From contig CM046306.1 in NCBI GenBank assembly GCA_025267735.1, forward strand, positions 32,319,919 through 32,383,918: a stretch of DNA of 64,000 nt, given 5' to 3'. The position numbers were made by a program, and so were the translations under genes. Positions 34,265 to 44,971 of this stretch are shown piece after piece; positions within the stretch are counted from its first letter, which is position 1, and every line of letters starts with the position of its first letter. The stretch is from Mactra quadrangularis (Eukaryota > Mollusca > Bivalvia > Venerida > Mactridae). The notes beneath the pieces are model-generated. The model was not told where the DNA came from. It did not search any database and saw only the letters and a program-made list of their open reading frames with translations.

Positions 34265-35227
34265 ACTATATTCATTTTTTATGTTGACTATATATATGAT
34301 ACAAAATCGTTTAAGAGCTTAATTATGTAATTTGGAGGAAGTGTTTTTACCAATCAGAAGTTTTCATCTTAAACATATTGTAATCAAAACTATTGTTTTA
34401 ATATCTACTTTCGGTTTCCATTTACTTTCACTTTGAAAAGCAATAAAAACATGAACATATTTCAGCTATAATTGCATATATTAAACGTACTTTTTTGAAA
34501 TAGATTTTATAAACGTCTATATTTTCTTTGCAGTCCATGGACAGTGAAACCTATGTAGGGTCCATGACTGTACGCATAATATTGATACTGGGCGGAGTCT
34601 GTTTAAATGCGCTTGCATGGGTGGTTATAAAGAGTAATTCAGTCCACTTTCATTTTGAAACGAGGCATGGACACATTAAAACGAAACCAACGTGTTTCAA
34701 GATTTTATGCAACATTCTGCTGCGTATCGAATACTCTTAATTGTGTTTTTGAGTTCCATTGGTAAATATAAATGTTTTTATAACCACAACATTTTATTTT
34801 GGGTTTGTGTCATTGCATTTTCTTGCAAATATCGTCAATTCCTTAATTAAGTGGTTACAAGTTCGGACATTACTAACTTTCGGTTAGAAAGTTGAAACAA
34901 CGTTATCTAGATTGATTATGTCCAGTATTCTAGCATTTCAAATATAGTGGAAATTAGACTGCTCAGACTTATAAAAACACCGGTTGTACACAATATATTA
35001 AGTGTTCCCTCTCTTTCAAATTTGATGGCAAGTTAACCCAGATCTCTGTCTCTGGTTTACCCCATGGCCTGCAAATGTAGGTAAAAAGTTAGAGGATAGA
35101 ACTTTTTAGGCTGTAAAAGTCGAAGTTAAACAGGATCACAATATGCAAATTTTTATTGATCTATAATTGCAATTACAAAGCTTTCCTAGCATGTATCTCT
35201 TTCAACAGCTCTTCAAGCACCATTGCC

Positions 35228-37139
35228 TGTAGTCCTATATATAAAACCGGGTGCAAGACATTTCGACCCCAAGACGTTTCGACCCCAAGCCTTTTATGGA
35301 GACATTTCGACCCCACGACGTTTCGACCCCAGAGTTGAGACGTTTCGACCCCAGATTTGAGACGTTTCGACCCCAGTTTATAGATACTATTATGTATGAT
35401 AAATAAAATTATATACGAAATAATTATGAATCGTTATATTATTGAAATTATGACATTGCATCGTTTTATTTTATTTTGCAGCGTTTGTGATCGACATGCA
35501 GCGTGATGTTTGTACATGTATTTCAACCCAAGAGCATAAATATGTTTATTCAAGTAAACTTATAAACACTTAAAAGTTTGAAAATCAATAAAATTGAAGT
35601 TATACATCTAGATCTAGAACTTTATATTATCATTATTTTACATATATGATAAATTATTATAGTTGATGAATCAATATGTTGCTTGTTGATATCTTTTTAC
35701 AGTAACTAAGAACGTGTCAATAATTTCAAGACCTGATGTATGGTGTAAGAATGTAAAGATGAGTAGTACTCAGTACGTTGATTTGAATTATACTTCGATA
35801 TTATGTAATAAGCGTACATTGGTCTATTATATGAAAAGGTTAAATACAATCAATAAATCTACTTTAACAATTATACAAAGCGGTAAGTATTTTAACTTCA
35901 AAAGGGGATGTTTTGTAAAGCATGATATTATTTAGCCCGAATTTAATTACAATAGAATATTTTTGTATACGTTATAAGCGATAATTACCTCCAACTTTCC
36001 CTATAGAACAGAAACAAACTGTGAAATTGAAAGTGTATATGTGATTATTGAAGTGAATTGAAGAATGCCTTTAAACATCATTTGTTTGCGATAACCGTTA
36101 AAATTTATCTACTTTAACAAAAGATTAATTAATACTGAAATCTTTGTTTCTACAGTTGTATATATTAATAAATGGTAAATTTAAAAACAAAAACTGATAA
36201 TGTGAAAACTTCATTGGTATTAAAGTCAATTACCTCACAATCAAATATTTTCCAGGTTATGTGTAAATATTATATACACTTGTGAGTATTTAATATTTGA
36301 TGATGATGTATTAAATACTCTCAAGTGTGTGTATATATATATATACATATATATTTATAATATTATAGTAACTGCTTATATCTGCTTATATTATGTGTAA
36401 ATATTATATTCTTTTGTGAGTATTTAATTTTGATTACTACATGTATATATATATATGATGAATATATATATTTGATGATATATTTATGATATTAGTAACT
36501 GCTTATATGTGTACACAAATTGAATTACTAAATATTTATGTTTGTTCTCAATATTTTGTGTATTTGTGAATCTGTATAATAAGATAATAAAAAACTTCTT
36601 TTCCAAGATATGTATATATATCTCTGAGTATTTAAACATATGATAAAATTATGAATTTACACAATATCAAGTTTGTTGTTTATTATTATTCAAGTTCCTA
36701 AAAATATTAATCTGTGTGTTCTAATAAGTAGTTATGTTTTTGGTGCAGCAGATCACTCTCTTCCGTTTTCTTACGTCTGTTTTCTTCCTAATAAATCGGG
36801 TTTTTTTTCATTTTAAAATCTTCTAAAATATTACATTCTAATTCTAAGATGTGATAATCAAACTACCTTTTATCAAAAATATAAAAAATGTACATAAATA
36901 CAATACAAATACGAAAATTAACCTAAAATACCATCTGGGGTCGAAACGTCGTGGGGTCGAAACGTCTTGGGGTCGAAATGTCTCCGTCAAACCTGGGGTC
37001 GAAACGTCTTGGGGTCGAAACGTCTGTAACTCTATAAAACCTGCCTTAACTCGTTACATATTGTGACATTATTCCGTTACGTAACAGAATCAATGTCCAA
37101 ATGAAAAATAAGTTACAGAGGGTTTATATATAGGACTAC
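35228..37139. mobile_element. 1.9-kb DNA transposon with subterminal inverted 15-bp arrays
   Basis: The ends are TGTAGTCCTATATATAAA and its reverse complement TTTATATATAGGACTAC, flanked by ATTGCC on both sides (35,222-35,227 and 37,140-37,145; a 5-bp TTGCC reading is also possible). Just inside the left end, GACGTTTCGACCCCA occurs six times (35,257-35,376). Just inside the right end, its reverse complement occurs five times (36,936-37,024). The interior is AT-rich with no transposase. Arrays of short repeats inside both ends recall fold-back or Galileo-like elements, where they bind transposase. The superfamily is unresolved. Confidence 0.8.
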
Positions 37140-37431
37140 ATTGCCTGAAGAAATACTATAATACTCTGATCGGGGCTAAAGAAAGAAGCAAATTATCTAA
37201 AGTGAAATTCACTAAATCCAGTTACAAAACACTGAATTCAAATCTTGTTGTGGCCATTTTGAAGGGACCTCCAAAAGTAAAAACAATGGATTGACCAGTA
37301 AATGGCTGATGAGTATTGCTTCTAGAAGGCTTTTACCTTGGTACGAACTAAGGCCAGTGCCTTCACTAATATTGATTTTATTTTAAAGTAATATAATTAT
37401 GTAGCTATGTCATTTCAATTCTAGGGCTGTA

Positions 37432-39711
37432 ACGATTCACCGATGCATCGTGAGATCGTATTCGCGACTGTCCGATACGGGTGTATCGAATCGCGTCTTA
37501 AAAAATCGCGATTCAGAGGGCCTTTTAGTTTACAAGAAATCAGTTAAACAAAATATACTATATACATTTGTATCTATAGCATTTAACTTGCAATTGCAAT
37601 ATTTACTAAGTGTTGAGTCTAGAGCGCGCCATTGGCCCCTCATGAACGCAAATGGTGCAATATCAATCATCTATTGTACTGGCCATCTTATTTCTATCAA
37701 GTTACATTCTTGATTGATTTTTCTTTAAAACTACTTTAGAAATGATAATGCATAGTAATTGGTTATCTGATAACAAGTTTTATAGGTAGCTTTTGTTATG
37801 CATATCAATGGGATGTCTGACACCTTTTTGCAGTTTATACCTCTTCATAAATTGTGAAAACAATATTTGTCACAGTTTGTTCCTCATATAGCTTATAAAT
37901 TATTAAAATCATCAGCTAGTTATATGCATCAGTCATAAGAATTTTTTAAGTGAATGACGAGACATTACATTCTCTGAAACAGTCACTTTTGTGGTGAAAA
38001 AACCCTGCACAATGTTTTGATATAAATTGAGATGAAATGTCATGCAAATTTGTAACAATAGCTAATTCAACGAAGATTTTAGTTTTGTTTTTCATTAAGT
38101 TAGTTAGTTAACTAAAAAAAGATAACTCAATTATTTCAAGCTGAAACATACTATCAGCTGTCTTTTTTCAAAAATCTTTTGTTTAAGTTTAATTTGGATT
38201 TAAACTTAATCTTAAACTTGTTCATTTGATTAAACGCCTATTTCTATATTACATATTCAATGGCGTTATACAAAAGATAAATTATAAAATCTAAGTAAGT
38301 AAAAACCCTCCACTATAAATATATAAAATAACACAGAATAAAATAAAATTCATTCGCATGATTTTATATAGTGTGATTATGCATTCAGTTTTCATATATC
38401 AAGTTTATAAGACATACATTAATCTTAGTTCATGATTTCACTTTATTCTTACAATTGTTTTTACTAATTTGATAAGTTGTCCTGAAACTGAAATGTGGGA
38501 ATAAGGTTCGATTTTAGAATGAGAATATAGCCCTTAGACGGCAATAAAACTGACCAAAAATAAACACTGTTGCATAGAATATTTGCAGCAACGTTTTGAC
38601 TGTCTTGTTTAAAATTGAATTTGAAGCTTGATTTGATGTTTAATTGAATAGATAAATAAAATTCGTCTCTTTTATTTCTACTAAAAATCTTTTATATGCT
38701 CATGCAAAACAATCTGGTACTCAAAAATACTCATGAGTACTTAAGTACTACTCGAGTACTACTCGAGTACTGAAGAAAAACCAGTACTCATTACTCATAA
38801 GTACGAGTACAAAATTTGAAATACTCAAGTACTACTCGAGTACTGGAATCCAGTACTCGACCCATCCCTGTCTATTGGGCCCGTCGGGCGCACTCACCGA
38901 AAATATGGCTATATAGCGAATTTGACAACTTCGTTTATTCTATGCCATTTGTTACATCCATTTTGCTAAATCAAACGGGTACCTCAGTCTTTGAATCTAG
39001 CTACCGGGCCAAAGACCGAGTCCGTCTTAAACGCGGACGGTACATCCATTTTGCTAAATTAAACGGGTACCTCAGTCTTCGAATCTAGCTACCGGGCCGA
39101 CGGTTCGTTAAAAAGATACCTCGCAAGACCGAATGTCTGGTAGCAATTTCAATAGCAATATTACTAAAAATAGATAATTGAACATAAAAATTGCAGTTAC
39201 AAGCAACTTATTATTTGGACACTAAAAATCCAGCCGAGAGTCCGCAATACGCATTTAATTTTTATCCACGCTTGTAACAATCATAGACAATATTACTTAT
39301 GTGTAAGGCGTCCTCTAAAAAATCAATAGTGCTACATATATGACGGCTCGATAAAATTGATTACATAATCAAACGGTTGCAATTAACAAACACGTGACAA
39401 ACTTTGGTGAACATTGATTGAGGAAGATAACACTTTCTTTTGTGTTTGCCGATAAGCTGATAACTGTTATTAATTATTAGCGTGTTGTGTGGCAGTTTGA
39501 ATGGACATAATTAGTTCGTTATGTCATACATTTTCGCGACCCACGCTATCGCTTTTTTTAATTTTATGATTGTTTGATAAAAATATCATAATTTGTGTAT
39601 GCATTTATACCAAATTTAGAATCTTCATCGTATCGCGATTAATATCGTAATCGCGAGGCATATATCGCGAAACGTATCGTATCGGGACTTTGGCCACGAT
39701 ACGCAGCCCTA
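37432..39711. mobile_element. hAT-type element, 2,280 bp, perfect 8-bp target duplication
   Basis: The left end is TAGGGCTGTAACGATTCACC and the right end is CACGATACGCAGCCCTA. TTCAATTC flanks it exactly on both sides (37,424-37,431 and 39,712-39,719), the 8-bp duplication of hAT elements. Subterminal regions are full of TATCG/CGCGA (GATCGTATTCGCGACTG on the left, ATCGCGATTAATATCGTAAT on the right). No transposase frame is present, so it is nonautonomous. It has been invaded: an end of a different family, rich in GAGTACTCGAGTACT and ending GACCCATCCCTG, lies at about 38,713-38,870. The right boundary is 52 bases from a UBE3D exon. Confidence 0.9.
38953..39100. repeat. 88-bp-spaced tandem duplication inside the hAT element
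   Basis: The 58-base segment beginning TACATCCATTTTGCTAAAT and containing AACGGGTACCTCAGTCTT occurs at 38,953 and again at 39,041 with two or three changes. It explains a chance 90-codon open frame here. Confidence 0.75.
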
Positions 39712-39763
39712 TTCAATTCACAAGGCACCTACATTCATAATTCTTCCATTTTTAAATTTTCAG

Positions 39764-39924
39764 TTTGAAAAGAGGCATTAATGTGACAGTTGAACCAAAT
39801 AATATTGTAGTCAATATAGGACATAAAAAATGGAGCCTTACATTTTCTGACATCATACTACAGCCGGACACCTGTCGTGGTTTAAAATGGTCTCATACAA
39901 ATGAGTTACAATTTAGCATCAAAG
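39764..39924 (+). CDS. UBE3D: UBE3D second coding exon (first visible)
   Basis: Acceptor AAATTTTCAG, donor AAAG|GTAAGC; one base completes a codon from a missing exon and it leaves in phase 1. It encodes NVTVEPNNIVVNIGHKKW and ILQPDTCRGLKWSH, matching the N-terminal beta region of UBE3D. Confidence 0.88.
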
Positions 39925-42900
39925 GTAAGCATGTACAACCTATCTATGTACCACCATGGATCCTTATATAGGGTCCTTGGTACGTCTTGTGAACCCTTAT
40001 AGCTGCAGTAATAAAAAAATATCAAAACATGCTCTGGTTAAACTTAATGCTTTTGATTTTGCTTTTTTTATAGATCAATATCCTTGACAGTCATCAGCTT
40101 CAATGTACATGGTCAAACAGTGTGCTGTAAGGCTGCCATAATTACTATAAATGCAAATCACTTCAATTATTTTCTTAAAAATCAATTGGAATTAGTTATT
40201 AGAATTGTCAAATATTTTGATTCTTACAGCTATTGACATTCATCCAAATCATCAGGAGTCTGACAGGTTTGGGTACGATCATAATGCGTATGTGGCTGAA
40301 AGTATATGAGTTAAAAATCATCTAGAATTAATCAATTCTACTGATTTCAAGTGAACAATTAACCAATTTCAGTTTTAAGTAATTTTTACAGCCTTAGTTT
40401 AAGTTAAAATTTTTAGTGTACATTTCTGTTACATTTTGTATTGTCTTGTATATAGGTCAGCCCAGAGATTCTAGCAAGACAGATATTTCTATACGACAAA
40501 AATGTTCACGTCAGAATGATCTTGTTGAGTTAATACAGAAATTACAAGGTAAATGGTACTGCGGAAATTGTCATCAGAAAATACTGGCTGACTGGAGGTA
40601 AGTTTAGTTCACATGATACTCAAGTTGGAGAGCGTATCATGTACCAAACATTTAGATACTAACTGGAAAGCAAAAATACCAAAGACAAACATAATAATGT
40701 AACTGATGTTGCATTAAAAGCATTTGCTTGTGCAACTTTTCTTTGTTGGAACCTCAGTTGATGTCTTAACTCACGATGTTTTATAAATTAGATAAAGAAC
40801 GAAATCATCAGTGCTATACCTACTGTTTTACTCTACTTTAAAGTTTTTGCTTAAAAATGATTAATAAATACATAGTAAGATATTTATTTAAATGTGATAA
40901 CTTGATTAACTTAAACCTGTCTAATACACTATTGTCATGTTTTAATTGTAGCATTTTTAACCGAGTTCTTCCCTTGCCATCTGAGAACTGGTCAGATTAT
41001 GCTGATATGTGGTTCTGTCATAACCATGGCAACCAAGATACTCATTCTGATAAACAAAGAAAACTATTACCGAAAACAAGGGAGTGTTTTGTTGGTGAAA
41101 CATTTGTTTTAGTTGATGGAAACCATGTTCAAGATTCGTCTGTAAAAGTTAATAAAAATGGTGCTGTTATGTGTAGAAGATGTTCTATACAACTTGGGAT
41201 TGTGGAATCAGGTATATACAGTATAACCTGCAATTACTGTCCGACTTGATTAAGTGACTGTCATTATCTTACTCATCTTTGAGTGAATAATTTTTTTTAA
41301 TCAAGGGAGATTAATCTTACAAAACTTACAACTTAATTGCCTCCCTTGAACTTGTAAAAACTTAACCCTGACTACATTTAAACTATACATAGGGAATTCT
41401 TTCTTTGCCTTAATTTGTCTTGAGCTCTAGCCAGCAGCGTGTTCAGTAACAACTGTTAGCAAATGTTATGGGTACAGGAAAACAACCTGAAGCCTGTAGA
41501 TAACTCAACCCAAAGTTTGGACAATTGAATCCATTAGTAGGTGATTTAGTTGTCTCAGGTTGTCTTTGGGTTGAGTTGTTCTGATCCTTACCTTACGGAG
41601 CATTTTGGAACATACGGGGTAATTGAACTATTTATTGTGTTATATAGTTAAGGGCAAAATTATAATGTAGCCCTATTGCTTAAAATAATTGATTTTAAGT
41701 AGCCGAAATAATTTTTCACTAATCTTGGTGTTAGGGCGTTTGGTTTCAGGCGATGACCATGAATTGACTGTGATTTTAAAATAGAAATATATTAGAAGCC
41801 ATGCCTCAGGTGCATTGATCAATACATAATCCTTCAACAAGGGAAAACATCTTGGCTTCTTGTGGAAGAGTTAACTATAGAAACTTGTACAGGGAAGCTG
41901 TTAAGCAAGCCATTCACCATTAATCCTCAATGTTCACAATTAATACATTGACTCACTAAGATTGACCTTCATTTTGTATCTTCATTGACCTTCATTTTGT
42001 ATCTTCATTGACCTTCATTTTGTATCTTTATTGACCTTCATTTTGTATCTTTATTGACCTTCATTTTATATCTTCATTGACCTTCATTTTGTATCTTCAT
42101 TGTATCTTCAATTATTTTTCAGACGATAAAGCTGAGAGTGTGTATAAATTCTTCCAGCATGCAATATTAATAAAAGATCTTGAATTTGAAGATTTAATTC
42201 AGTTGACGAGCACCATTAGTACAAGGTTTGTAGAGTTTTTATCATGATTGTCAATATTATGTATTATGCCCATCAATGCGGAACCCTGTGTTCTCCAAAG
42301 ATCAGGTGTAATAGCTTGTGCATCTGCATGAGGCTTAAACTATTAAGTGCTATTACTTTTTTAGCCGAATTTTTCATCGAAAACATTAGGCTAATAGTTT
42401 GGCAAAACACGGGAGGGTGTCTGAGCGTCAGATTTTTATGAAACTTCATACAATTATTACATATCATGTGAAGAACAGAATTAGAAAGTAACCACAACTC
42501 TACCTGCCATTATTATGGATTATTTCCCTTTGTAAGTTTTGTGTTACAGTTTTTTCAAACAGGCTTTAATGTGGTTTCCACATTACATTTCTTGTCACTT
42601 ACATATTTCAGTGAAAGATTAGATAGTTTCTTCGATCAATTATTGCAAGAACAAAGTGTTACATATACTAGTTATAAATTTATTATAGAATCCAAGCCTT
42701 CAGTTGATTCTGATCAACTCTCTACATGTTTGGTATGTATATTTCTGGATAAATAGATTGCCTCAATTTCAAGTCTATATTATCAGGAAAAAAAATGTGC
42801 AGGGCAAATAATTATGGTTAAATATCTGTCTAGTTAGCTCAGTTGGTAGAGTGTCTGACTATGAATTTAGGGGTCAAATATTCCATTCCAAAGCAAGAAC

Positions 42901-44971
42901 AATCTCTGTAAACAGAGATCCTGTAGAGCTTTGTCGTACTGGATCTCTACTTTCTCAATGCAAGGTCACTACGAGATGAACTTTGTGTCGACCAATCAAT
43001 GCGTAACTTTCATCTAGACGAAAACACTATTAATCACATTTTGATTTCGTAATTTCTATTTTTAGACCAAGATTTGCATGCTAATTTAACAGCGATATTA
43101 TTCACAGTCTGCGATTGGGTGGCTCATTTCAAATTGCTTGACGTAGACGATGTAAACAAGTTACGTATCATAACTATCTCGTCATGAATATTATGATGAG
43201 AAAAGGTCACCTGAGTGTGACCTTCTTTTGGAAAAGGCCAGATCTAAATTAGCAAGTATATGCGAGCGGAAAATTTTAGATCGGGTTTAAATCAGATTGA
43301 GGCAAGAACAACACACCTTCATTAAGATAGGTCATGAAATATTTTCTATGGTCACTCTCTAACCTACCCCTGTATCATGTATAGTAGTTGTCAGTTTCTG
43401 GCAAGGAAATATGCTTAATGCTTCTTACTTGCTTTAAAGCTTGGTCTAAAGATCTAGCTCTTTCAAGGAACCTTGGATAGGACAATGATAATGTTGAAAT
43501 AATTATAATTGAAATATGACATTTATCACAAAACATTATCAATTTCTGTTTCAGTTATGGTTAATGGGCAGTAATTTAGAAATGTATTCAAGTGGTAGTG
43601 ATTCTGATTCCACATTAAGTGGTCATGGTATTAGTAAAGTTATGTTTAAATGTCAATTATCTACCACTGATAAAACCAGGTAGGTTAGATTATCTCCCTT
43701 GATGTATGTAATTAACAAGCAAACATAACAATTATATGACTCAATTATGACCCAGAATTAAACTGCTGTATTGAAGGTGTACTTTTTTGACAGTGTTAGA
43801 CCTTAGTTTAATTTCTAGATGATAGAAATGACAAGACCAGATGAGAATACTTGTGGTGAAAATGTTACATGAAGGTCTTATGATCTTTAACTCTTCAAGA
43901 TTATCCTAGACCTACAGGTCAACAGACAATATAACTAAACAATCTTTGGGAATGTTTCACTACGCTACATCAAGATAAAAATTATTAAAATTTAATGGTC
44001 GACACTATATCTACCATAGCATTAAAATCATTTTGTTTATGAATGATACTGTGGTTACAATCACTGAATCCACTTGGCCATAGCCTGAAACTAATAAATA
44101 TTGATTCAGGCTTGTGAAATTTAATTTCATGTAATTTTGGCTTTACAATGTAACATAATAAATTGGGCTAGTGTGAAAGACAATTTGTGAAAACTATGAT
44201 TATAGTTTAGTTTATATAAATTACAGGAAGCCAGATTATGTAACAAAATCTTTGATATCATTATGGAGAAAAGATAATACTGTTCATGGTTTTACATTAC
44301 CCCACCCACTATTTCTACAACTGATAGATAGACTTGTTGAACATTGTAAAATACTACCTATATCACAAAGATACCTCAATGGATTTCATGTAAGTATTGT
44401 GTAAATTTTAACTTTGTGCTGTGATAACACCCACCTGGTTAATGCATCTGATTACAAACCACTGTTCCTACATAGTTAAAAATCATTGGTAGGAGAAAGA
44501 ATGGCGGTAGAAATAATTTCATGACCAAGCTCCACGAAGTACGCTCTGCCCCGGAATAAAACCAACTAACCCTCAATCAGTAGACTTGATACCTTTGTGG
44601 AGTGTGGTCTACAAATATTTTTGACAATCCAGCCTACCTCTGTATCAAGTAAGGCAGTTGTAAGTCGTTAGTGCATTTTGTACTTGGTTAACCTTAGGTC
44701 TAGAGATCTAGGTCATAGACCATGAGTAGGACTATTGACACCACAATGTATGTACGAGTGAAAACTGTGTAAAAATTCATTAATTACATTGCTGGTGCTT
44801 TTTTCTCCTGAGCTGATTTACAGGTGGATGATAGTGTATAAGGTCATTTATTGTAGTATATGGACCATTGTTCATTGAAATGTGATGTTAGATGTATATA
44901 CATGTATTAACAATAGCTAATTGTTTTCCTTTTTTCAGGTCAGTTTTCTGAACACATCAACAGTCAGCTGA
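39764..44971 (+). CDS. UBE3D: UBE3D, HECT-like E3 ubiquitin ligase (first coding exon missing)
   Basis: UBE3D (UBE2CBP/H10BH) is a cytosolic E3 that binds the E2 enzyme UBE2C and carries a HECT_2 domain. Eight exons join without a phase break: 39,764-39,924; 40,456-40,597; 40,952-41,211; 42,123-42,225; 42,612-42,732; 43,555-43,679; 44,227-44,389; 44,939-44,971. They give about 369 residues; vertebrate UBE3D is about 390, so roughly 20-30 N-terminal residues are missing. Recognition rests on DTCRGLKW, paired cysteines WYCGNC, the family signature NRVLPLPSENWSD, WFCHNHG, ECFVGETFVLV, MCRRCSIQLG, and the C-terminal ISQRYLNGFHVSFLNTS. The four CxxC cysteines likely bind zinc. The first visible exon begins in phase 2 directly after a CAG acceptor, so an upstream exon is required. 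Two transposons occupy the 4.5 kb immediately upstream. Confidence 0.92.
40456..40597 (+). CDS. UBE3D: UBE3D exon with first CxxC pair
   Basis: Acceptor TATATAG, donor AG|GTAAGT, 142 nt, phase 1 in and 2 out. It encodes LQGKWYCGNCHQKILADW; the C-x2-C is the first half of the presumed zinc site. Confidence 0.9.
40952..41211 (+). CDS. UBE3D: UBE3D exon with signature RVLPLPSENW
   Basis: Acceptor TAATTGTAG, donor G|GTATAT, 260 nt, phase 2 in and 1 out. It holds the family's most conserved stretch NRVLPLPSENWSDYADMW, then CFVGETFVLVDGNHV and the second pair MCRRC. Confidence 0.92.
41964..42110 (+). repeat. 23-bp minisatellite next to a UBE3D splice acceptor
   Basis: TTGACCTTCATTTTGTATC plus TTCA/TTTA repeats about six and a half times and ends 12 bases before the acceptor at 42,122. 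The plus-strand units are pyrimidine-rich and so extend the polypyrimidine region of the intron. Near-identity of units suggests the copy number could vary between individuals. Confidence 0.85.
42123..42225 (+). CDS. UBE3D: UBE3D exon, 103 nt
   Basis: Acceptor ATTTTTCAG directly after a 23-bp minisatellite; donor AG|GTTTGT, phase 1 in and 2 out. It encodes YKFFQHAILIKDLEFEDLIQ. Confidence 0.88.
42612..42732 (+). CDS. UBE3D: UBE3D exon, 121 nt
   Basis: Acceptor CATATTTCAG, donor TTG|GTATGT, phase 2 in and 0 out. It encodes ERLDSFFDQLLQEQSVTYTS and YKFIIESKPSV. Confidence 0.88.
42835..42895 (+). repeat. tRNA-like SINE scrap
   Basis: TAGTTAGCTCAGTTGGTAGAG is a good Pol III A-box region; the B-box equivalent GGTCAAATATTCC is degraded. 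It does not fold into a full tRNA. It lies directly before the dispersed repeat that starts near 42,945. Confidence 0.55.
42945..43300 (+). repeat. Dispersed ~340-bp repeat, copy 1 (UBE3D intron)
   Basis: It shares long blocks with 55,770-56,118: CTTTGTGTCGACCAATCA, CTTTCATCTAGACGAAA, CATTTTGATTTCGT, GATGTAAACAAGTT, GAGAAAAGGTCACCT and GCCAGATCTAAA. Both copies follow degraded tRNA-like or exon-like sequence. It is probably a SINE body or a nonautonomous element. No coding capacity. Confidence 0.75.
43555..43679 (+). CDS. UBE3D: UBE3D exon, 125 nt
   Basis: Acceptor TCTGTTTCAG, donor AG|GTAGGT, phase 0 in and 2 out. It begins LWLMGSNLEMYSS, then a Ser/Asp stretch, then KVMFKCQLSTTDKTR, as in the HECT_2 region of the family. 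Confidence 0.9.
44227..44389 (+). CDS. UBE3D: UBE3D penultimate exon
   Basis: Acceptor AAATTACAG, donor CAT|GTAAGT, 163 nt, phase 2 in and 0 out. It encodes LPHPLFLQLIDRLVEHCKIL and ISQRYLNGFH, the conserved C-terminal region. Confidence 0.9.
44939..44971 (+). CDS. UBE3D: UBE3D terminal exon (10 residues)
   Basis: Acceptor CCTTTTTTCAG, phase 0, VSFLNTSTVS then TGA at 44,969-44,971. It is too short to stand out as an ORF. The family ends with a similar short hydrophobic tail after the QRxLNGF motif. Confidence 0.8.
   Translation, partial: VSFLNTSTVS

Larger units (their letters stand above)
31360..35227. other. Intergenic tract without recognised gene
   Basis: Nothing here codes for a recognised protein. 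It includes a tRNA-like SINE scrap at about 31,830-31,880 (GGACCTAGTTTCGAACCCCC), a CpG-richer patch at 32,885-32,990 with an X-box-like site, and a strong hairpin at 34,212. The first coding exon of UBE3D may lie here but I could not identify it. Confidence 0.4.

Noticed and set aside
34528..34740. A 70-codon frame after a good acceptor (CTTTGCAG), as UBE3D exon 1 or another gene
   Set aside because: It has no donor giving the required phase 2 and no convincing similarity to the UBE3D N-terminus.
35714..35935. A 73-codon frame following TTTTTACAG
   Set aside because: It lies wholly inside the 1.9-kb transposon and has no recognisable domain.
38816..39088. A 90-codon frame
   Set aside because: It spans the nested transposon end and the 88-bp-spaced duplication; repeat-driven.
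42835..42895. An intact tRNA gene
   Set aside because: Only the A-box side is good; the acceptor and T arms do not pair. All tRNA-like sites in the window are SINE heads or scraps.
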